A stretch of 46,150 nt of DNA. Source: Gemmatimonadota bacterium. GTDB taxonomy: Bacteria; 4572-55; J002. A program made the translations under genes and the position numbers. Under the pieces are notes generated by a model. It ran no database searches and was not told where the DNA came from. It was given only the letters and a program-made list of their open reading frames with translations. Below are positions 41,692-46,150 of the stretch, one piece after another (within the stretch, counting starts at the first letter, position 1; each line of letters opens with the position of its first letter). The stretch is taken from contig RFFQ01000134.1 in NCBI GenBank assembly GCA_003697105.1, positions 1 through 46,150 of the forward strand, in the 5' to 3' direction.

Positions 41692-42752
41692 CAGACCCAC
41701 TCCCTCTCATTAATGTTGAATCGGCGGGACAGATTCTCTCGCCAGAAGAACAAGTACGGGTGTTTTCGACCCTGTATGACGTCGGGAATGCCATTTTGGG
41801 CACGTTGAATGTTGCGGAAGTGCTACAACTGGTGGTTGACCGGGTTTGTGAGTTTATGGGTTTGAAAAAAGGCTTCCTTATTCTACTGGATGAGGAGCGA
41901 CCGATTGTTGTCACACCGCTGAACTCCTCGTTAACCCCCGCCGAAATTGATAGCATTAAGAAGATGTTTGCCGAAGACCCGTTTATTGAGCCACTAACCG
42001 ACTCCACTATTATTCATCTGCGGGATTTCCCCCACACGGAACTGCAACACCAACTCCACTTGACTGCGGGGTTGATCTGTCCCCTCGTCGCCGCGGAGAA
42101 ACTACTTGGGGTGCTGGTCTTAGGAGACCGTACCTCTGGTGCGCCATACTCCCGGCAAGATATAGTGGTTGCCGGTTTGTTTTGCCAGCAAGCATCGATT
42201 GCGCTCCACAGTGCCAAACAGTACGAACACGTGGAAAAGCTGGCTCGTACGGATGGTCTGACCGGCGTGAGTAATCATCGCTATTTCAAACAGCGTTTTG
42301 CCGTGGAGATTGAGCGTGCCGACCGCTATGAACATGAACTTTCGCTGTTGGTGATTGATATTGACCGGTTCAAACAGATCAATGATACCTTTGGACATCT
42401 GACCGGCGACCTTTTGCTAAAGATGGTTGCCAATCTATTAAAGCGAGTCACCCGCAACACCGACCTTTTAGCCCGTTATGGGGGAGATGAGTTTATGGTG
42501 CTACTGGTGGAAACTCCCAAAGTCGGAGCAATGCGTGTCGTCGAACGCATCTTAGATGGCATCCACCAAATGGATTTTGAAGCCGTCGGGTTACAGAACC
42601 AAACGTTGACGCTCAGTATCGGAGTGGCAACCTTCCCCGAAGATGCGCAAAGTATGCTGGATTTAATCGAACATGCTGACCAAGCCCTTTATACCGCCAA
42701 AGCACAAGGGCGTGATGGCTTTGTCCTCTATGACCCAACCCACAATTCATAA
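41688..42752 (+). CDS. GAF-GGDEF diguanylate cyclase
   Basis: From the ATG at 41688 (overlapping the kinase stop as ATGA) the protein has 354 residues. A GAF domain (about 30-180) is followed by a GGDEF domain (about 185-345) with an intact active site RYGGDEF at 263-269. The RNTD at 256-259, five residues before GGDEF, is a canonical inhibitory I-site (RxxD), so product feedback is expected. It makes cyclic di-GMP from two GTP. As the last gene of the cassette it is the likely output of the kinase and receiver. No c-di-GMP-degrading EAL or HD-GYP domain is in the window. Confidence 0.95.
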   Translation: MTDPLPLINVESAGQILSPEEQVRVFSTLYDVGNAILGTLNVAEVLQLVVDRVCEFMGLKKGFLILLDEERPIVVTPLNSSLTPAEIDSIKKMFAEDPFIEPLTDSTIIHLRDFPHTELQHQLHLTAGLICPLVAAEKLLGVLVLGDRTSGAPYSRQDIVVAGLFCQQASIALHSAKQYEHVEKLARTDGLTGVSNHRYFKQRFAVEIERADRYEHELSLLVIDIDRFKQINDTFGHLTGDLLLKMVANLLKRVTRNTDLLARYGGDEFMVLLVETPKVGAMRVVERILDGIHQMDFEAVGLQNQTLTLSIGVATFPEDAQSMLDLIEHADQALYTAKAQGRDGFVLYDPTHNS

Positions 42753-42770
42753 AGACATTTACCGGCGGCT

Positions 42771-42805
42771 AACTGCCAACCGCTAACGGTTCACTGCCAA
42801 CCGCA
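42771..42805. repeat. degenerate 7-bp tandem repeat next to a start codon
   Basis: AACTGCC, AACCGCT, AACGGTT, CACTGCC, AACCGCA gives five consecutive 7-base units. ACTGCCAACCGC occurs twice, 21 bases apart. The last unit ends on the A of the ATG of the TPR-dynamin gene, so the array occupies the place where its ribosome site should be; no Shine-Dalgarno sequence is visible. Confidence 0.7.
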
Positions 42806-45630
42806 TGAATATTTTTCAAAAAATCGGTGAAATCATTGATGATGTGCTTCTTCCTGATGAAGCCTTACAAGCGTTGCGCCGCGGAGAAAAAGCACTGGTT
42901 GCCCAGCAATTGGAACAGGCAATCCAACATTTCTACCAAGCCATTTCCATCAAGTCCGACCATCCCGAACCGTACTACAAACTTGGTTTGGCGTATTATT
43001 ATGCCGGGCAGTATGATGCGGCAAAGAAAGCCGCCCGGCAAGCCCTTATCTACCGTGAGGAATTCCCGCAGGTTTACAATTTAATGGGGTTAATCGCGCT
43101 AAAGGAAAATGACCCCAAGTTGGCACTACGTCTGTTCAAAAAGACGATGCAGTTAAACCCCGACTTGCCGGAAACCCATGAGTATATGGGACGAGCATAC
43201 GCCGCACGAAACCAACATCCGCAGGCATTAACCGCCTTCCGTAAAGCGTTGCGTTTGCAACCGGATGCGCTTTCTACGCAGTTGGGGCTCGCCGAAAGTG
43301 CCTTAGAAGTAGGAGACCACCCCACTGCCCGGCAGACACTTCAGACCATCCTGCAAAAAAAGCCCCAGCATAGCCGGGCGCTTTTTTTATTGGGCCGGTT
43401 AGAACTGGCGGAAGGCAACGCTGCCGAAGCGGTGCTGTACTTGCAAGGCGCTGTCGCCACTAGCCAACGCCAGCATACGCTGGAAGTGCAACAGATGCTT
43501 GCCCGGGCGTATCTTTACCATGATAAGCTGGATTCTGCACAGGAACTGCTGGAAGGGTTGATTACCCGCTATCCCCAATCAGTTGAAACCCATTTGTTGT
43601 TGGCAGACGTTTATTTGAGGGGCAAACATCCGGATCAGGTGCTGGACCAACTTCAACCGTTTTTAGATGCCGATCTGCCGGAATCTCAGCGCCAAAATAT
43701 CCATCTGCTTTGGGGTCGAGCCGCCTTACAACTCAATAAACCGGAGCAAGCAAAAGCCGCTTTTGAACACGTTACCACCGCAAATCCGGATCAAATAGAA
43801 GGGTGGGAATTGCTGGCACAAGCGGAAATGCGGTTGCACCAGTTTTCTGCCGCTATCCAGACTCTGCAAAAAGCATTATCACTGGCACCGGATAATCCGC
43901 ACCTGTATCTGGCACTAGCGGAATGCCAACTGAGCCTAAAACAGTACCCCGCCGCCATTGAATCCGCGAAAATTGTCCTCAAATTTGATCCGGAAAATCT
44001 CAACGCCAAAAAAATTATCGAAATATCACACAGTCACCGCACCCATGACCAAACAGATTCCCTGGCGGAACATGCCAGTAATGCTCCCGCTGAATTCGTA
44101 TTCATTTTAGATAAGCTCTATCGAACCTTGGATTTTTGTACCCATGTGGCGGATTTCCACCCCTTCCAAACCGATCTTTTTGAGCTGATTTCGACCGTGC
44201 GCCACCTGCGGGAATCGCTTGACCTACCGTTGCTGGTCACGATTATGGGTGAGTTTAATACTGGTAAGTCCACCTTTATCAACAGCTTTATCGGTGAGAA
44301 CGTCGCCCCCATGGGTATTCGCCCCACCACAGCGACAATTAACTACCTGAAATTTGGAACCATGAAAAAATTGCGGATCGTCTGGCAGAGTGGGGAAGTG
44401 GAGGAAGCCGAAATCACCCGTTTAGCGGAATATGTAGATGAACGGCAAGCAGATACAGAAAATATTCGCCAAATTCAGTGGGTGGAAATTCTGTATCCCC
44501 TAGAAATATTAAAAGAGGTTAATATTGTGGATACGCCGGGCTTGAATGTCTCCTTGACCGAACATGAAGCCCTCACCAAAAATTTTGTGGAACGCGCCGA
44601 TGCGGTGATCTGGCTCTTTGCGGTTGATCAGGCTGGAAAACAGACCGAAAAAGAGGCACTCGCGTTCCTAAAATCACATGCGAAAAAGACGGTGGGGGTT
44701 GTCAACAAGATCGATGTGGTTTCGCCAGAGGAGACACAGTGGGTGATCGATGAGGTACAACAAGAACTTGCAGAGTATGTGGCGGGCGTCGTTGGGATTT
44801 CCGCTAAACAGGCACTCCGGGGGCAGATCGAGGGTAAGCCGGATCAGGTGGCACAAAGCGGTTTTCACCAGTTAGATGACTTTTTGAATGAGACCATTTT
44901 TCAGCATTCCCGGCAGATCAAATATCAGAGTATTATCCATCAATTGACCGGTGTTTTGAGGCAAATGGATTCCATCGAACAGCGGTTGAAATCGGCGGCA
45001 GCAGAGCGGGTGACCCAGTTAGAGCAAGCCCAAAACCGGTTGAATGACTTACAACAAACATTTCAACGGCGCTGGATACCGGATCAGATGGAACGGTTCA
45101 AAAAGGGGCTAAATAAAATGTATCTGGAATTGGCGCAATATCTTGTGGATAGCACGGTTTATCGCGGCTTTTTTGAGGGAGAGGTGTTGAGCCCTGAAGA
45201 CCAACAGTATCTGCGAACACAAATTGAAAGCGGTTTTCAACAGGTGATTCAACAGTGCGAAACCGCTTTACGGGCAGAATGTACCGCCGCCGGTATCTCT
45301 GAAGATTCGGTACAAACCGTATATCGAGAGTTGGAAGCCTATTTTGCCGGAGTATTGGATGCTGGAACCTTGGCAGAGGCACTCAAACCCACGCAAGATT
45401 TTAACGAAGCCATTGAACAGTTCCGCGCATTTCATCCGCCGGCGGCAAAAATCCGCTTGCAACAGGGGCTTAACCGGTGGCAAGAGCGCTTTTTTGTTGC
45501 CCAAAAGCATGAATACTCCGACCGGCTCCGGGCACATCACGCCCAACAACTCGAAATTGAATGGACGGTCTTCCAGCCGTTAGCAGAATTGCGGCAATCG
45601 TTGCAATCCCTTTCCGACCAATTGAATTAG
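42805..45630 (+). CDS. TPR array fused to a dynamin-like GTPase
   Basis: The 941-residue protein joins two parts. Residues of about 20-405 are a string of TPRs (for example EPYYKLGLAYYYAGQYDAAKKAARQALIY), a protein-binding scaffold. Residues of about 475-690 are a dynamin-superfamily GTPase: P-loop GEFNTGKS (482-489), G2 Thr in PTTATI (507-512), DTPG (576-579) and NKID (634-637). From 700 to the end it is helical and coiled-coil rich, like the stalk of bacterial dynamins. There is no membrane span or signal peptide. Bacterial dynamins remodel membranes. No ribosome site precedes the ATG, and a repeat array fills that space. It follows the cyclase after 52 bases. Confidence 0.88.
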   Translation: MNIFQKIGEIIDDVLLPDEALQALRRGEKALVAQQLEQAIQHFYQAISIKSDHPEPYYKLGLAYYYAGQYDAAKKAARQALIYREEFPQVYNLMGLIALKENDPKLALRLFKKTMQLNPDLPETHEYMGRAYAARNQHPQALTAFRKALRLQPDALSTQLGLAESALEVGDHPTARQTLQTILQKKPQHSRALFLLGRLELAEGNAAEAVLYLQGAVATSQRQHTLEVQQMLARAYLYHDKLDSAQELLEGLITRYPQSVETHLLLADVYLRGKHPDQVLDQLQPFLDADLPESQRQNIHLLWGRAALQLNKPEQAKAAFEHVTTANPDQIEGWELLAQAEMRLHQFSAAIQTLQKALSLAPDNPHLYLALAECQLSLKQYPAAIESAKIVLKFDPENLNAKKIIEISHSHRTHDQTDSLAEHASNAPAEFVFILDKLYRTLDFCTHVADFHPFQTDLFELISTVRHLRESLDLPLLVTIMGEFNTGKSTFINSFIGENVAPMGIRPTTATINYLKFGTMKKLRIVWQSGEVEEAEITRLAEYVDERQADTENIRQIQWVEILYPLEILKEVNIVDTPGLNVSLTEHEALTKNFVERADAVIWLFAVDQAGKQTEKEALAFLKSHAKKTVGVVNKIDVVSPEETQWVIDEVQQELAEYVAGVVGISAKQALRGQIEGKPDQVAQSGFHQLDDFLNETIFQHSRQIKYQSIIHQLTGVLRQMDSIEQRLKSAAAERVTQLEQAQNRLNDLQQTFQRRWIPDQMERFKKGLNKMYLELAQYLVDSTVYRGFFEGEVLSPEDQQYLRTQIESGFQQVIQQCETALRAECTAAGISEDSVQTVYRELEAYFAGVLDAGTLAEALKPTQDFNEAIEQFRAFHPPAAKIRLQQGLNRWQERFFVAQKHEYSDRLRAHHAQQLEIEWTVFQPLAELRQSLQSLSDQLN

Positions 45631-45641
45631 TGGAGAAGAAG

Positions 45642-46037
45642 ATGTCTCATCCGAAAGTTGAACAGCAAATTACGTTTTTGTACACTCGCAATCTGGCTGG
45701 TACGGCAGATTTTTATGAAAAAATAGTCGGCTTGCCTTTGGTGGTGGATCAAGGCTTGTGCCGGATTTATAAGGTTACCAAAGAGAGCTATATCGGCTTT
45801 TGTGAACGGGAATCCGCCCCGAAAGTGCCTCAAGGCGTGATTTTTACGCTGGTGACCCCGGATGTTGACTTGTGGTACGATCAGTTTGTGAAAAATGGAA
45901 TCACTCCAGAAGATAAACCAAAAGATAATCCCGATTACGAAATTTATCATTTTTTTGTAAAAGACCCCAACGGCTATCTGGTAGAAGTTCAACGCTTTTG
46001 GGATGAACAATGGAATACGGAATTAACAAATATTTAA
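45642..46037 (+). CDS. glyoxalase/VOC-superfamily protein
   Basis: The 131 residues form the paired beta-alpha-beta-beta-beta units of the VOC fold. The start FLYTRNLAGTADFYEKIVGLPLVVDQG and the C-terminal HFFVKDPNGYLVEVQRFWD, with a Glu that often binds metal, are typical. The family includes lyases, resistance proteins and dioxygenases, and the substrate cannot be deduced. The ATG at 45642 has a GGAGAAG site. It lies 11 bases after the TPR-dynamin gene and is probably read with it. An SDR gene follows in the same direction after 20 bases. Confidence 0.85.
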   Translation: MSHPKVEQQITFLYTRNLAGTADFYEKIVGLPLVVDQGLCRIYKVTKESYIGFCERESAPKVPQGVIFTLVTPDVDLWYDQFVKNGITPEDKPKDNPDYEIYHFFVKDPNGYLVEVQRFWDEQWNTELTNI

Positions 46038-46057
46038 ACCCTTCAGAAAGAGTAAAT

Positions 46058-46150
46058 ATGAAACTGAAAGATTCCAAGATTTTACTGACCGGCGGTAGCT
46101 TAGGGCTGGGCAAAGATGCGGCAAAAGTGTTGGTAGAGAGCGGAGCACAG
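46058..46150 (+). CDS. short-chain dehydrogenase/reductase, N-terminal part (runs off the window)
   Basis: The first 31 residues start MKLKDSKILLTGGSLGLGK, where TGGSLGLGK is the glycine-rich NAD(P)-binding motif (TGxxxGxG) of the SDR family. The rest is beyond the right edge, so neither length nor substrate can be judged. The ATG at 46058 has only a weak AGAAAGAG-type site. It is the next gene after the VOC-fold protein, 20 bases on. Confidence 0.75.
   Translation, partial: MKLKDSKILLTGGSLGLGKDAAKVLVESGAQ

Overview
The window is a dense bacterial chromosome segment with roughly balanced base composition. It carries about 33 protein genes, an incomplete gene at the right edge and possibly a decayed reading frame at the left edge. 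I found no rRNA, tRNA, CRISPR array or intact insertion sequence. LpxD (lipid A synthesis), TatC, sigma-54, several lipoproteins and a secreted LysM protein point to a Gram-negative, didermic cell. The HEAT-repeat nucleotide-translocase-like carrier, the large TPR lipoprotein and the greA neighbourhood recall FCB-type or deep-branching Gram-negative phyla (for example Calditrichota/KSB1-like), but that placement is a guess from gene content and no marker here fixes it.

Left part (1-12 kb, almost all minus strand): selB with tatC; a transcription-elongation cluster of a GreA companion protein, greA and an AmmeMemoRadiSam radical SAM enzyme; two small proteins of unknown role (one TPR-like) downstream of asnS; and a 978-residue carrier with a HEAT-repeat tail. 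12-19 kb: a lipoprotein, a membrane protein of unknown function, a two-FHA-domain protein, malQ, a divergent Nramp-like carrier and deoB. Two convergent gene pairs here have no gap at all. 19-24 kb: a secreted LysM/FecR/Ig-like protein transcribed divergently from an ABC-2 type permease without its ATPase and a small membrane-anchored protein.

Middle to right (23-36 kb, minus strand): a run of rpoN, lpxD, a 683-residue TPR lipoprotein and two sugar-type ABC permeases; then a CvfB-like S1 protein followed by aspS; then a DinG-type helicase fused to a DEDDh exonuclease; then a sucrase/ferredoxin-like thioredoxin-fold protein with a palindrome on its promoter. 37-46 kb (plus strand): three exported cyclophilin domains in two genes; a compact signalling cassette (lone receiver, GAF protein, GAF-HisKA-HATPase-receiver hybrid kinase, GAF-GGDEF cyclase) joined by short gaps and start/stop overlaps; a 941-residue fusion of TPRs to a dynamin-like GTPase; a VOC-fold protein; and the start of an SDR oxidoreductase.

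The most interesting items are the TPR-dynamin GTPase behind the signalling cassette, the split version of the fused GreA known from chlamydiae and spirochaetes, two different 7-bp tandem repeat arrays that each abut a gene boundary exactly, a small family of CTGAAGAATAC-type repeats, an Nramp-like carrier lacking the usual metal-site motifs, and the tandem cyclophilins. Well-formed -35/-10 pairs are visible in front of many transcription units, and three good hairpin terminators are visible.
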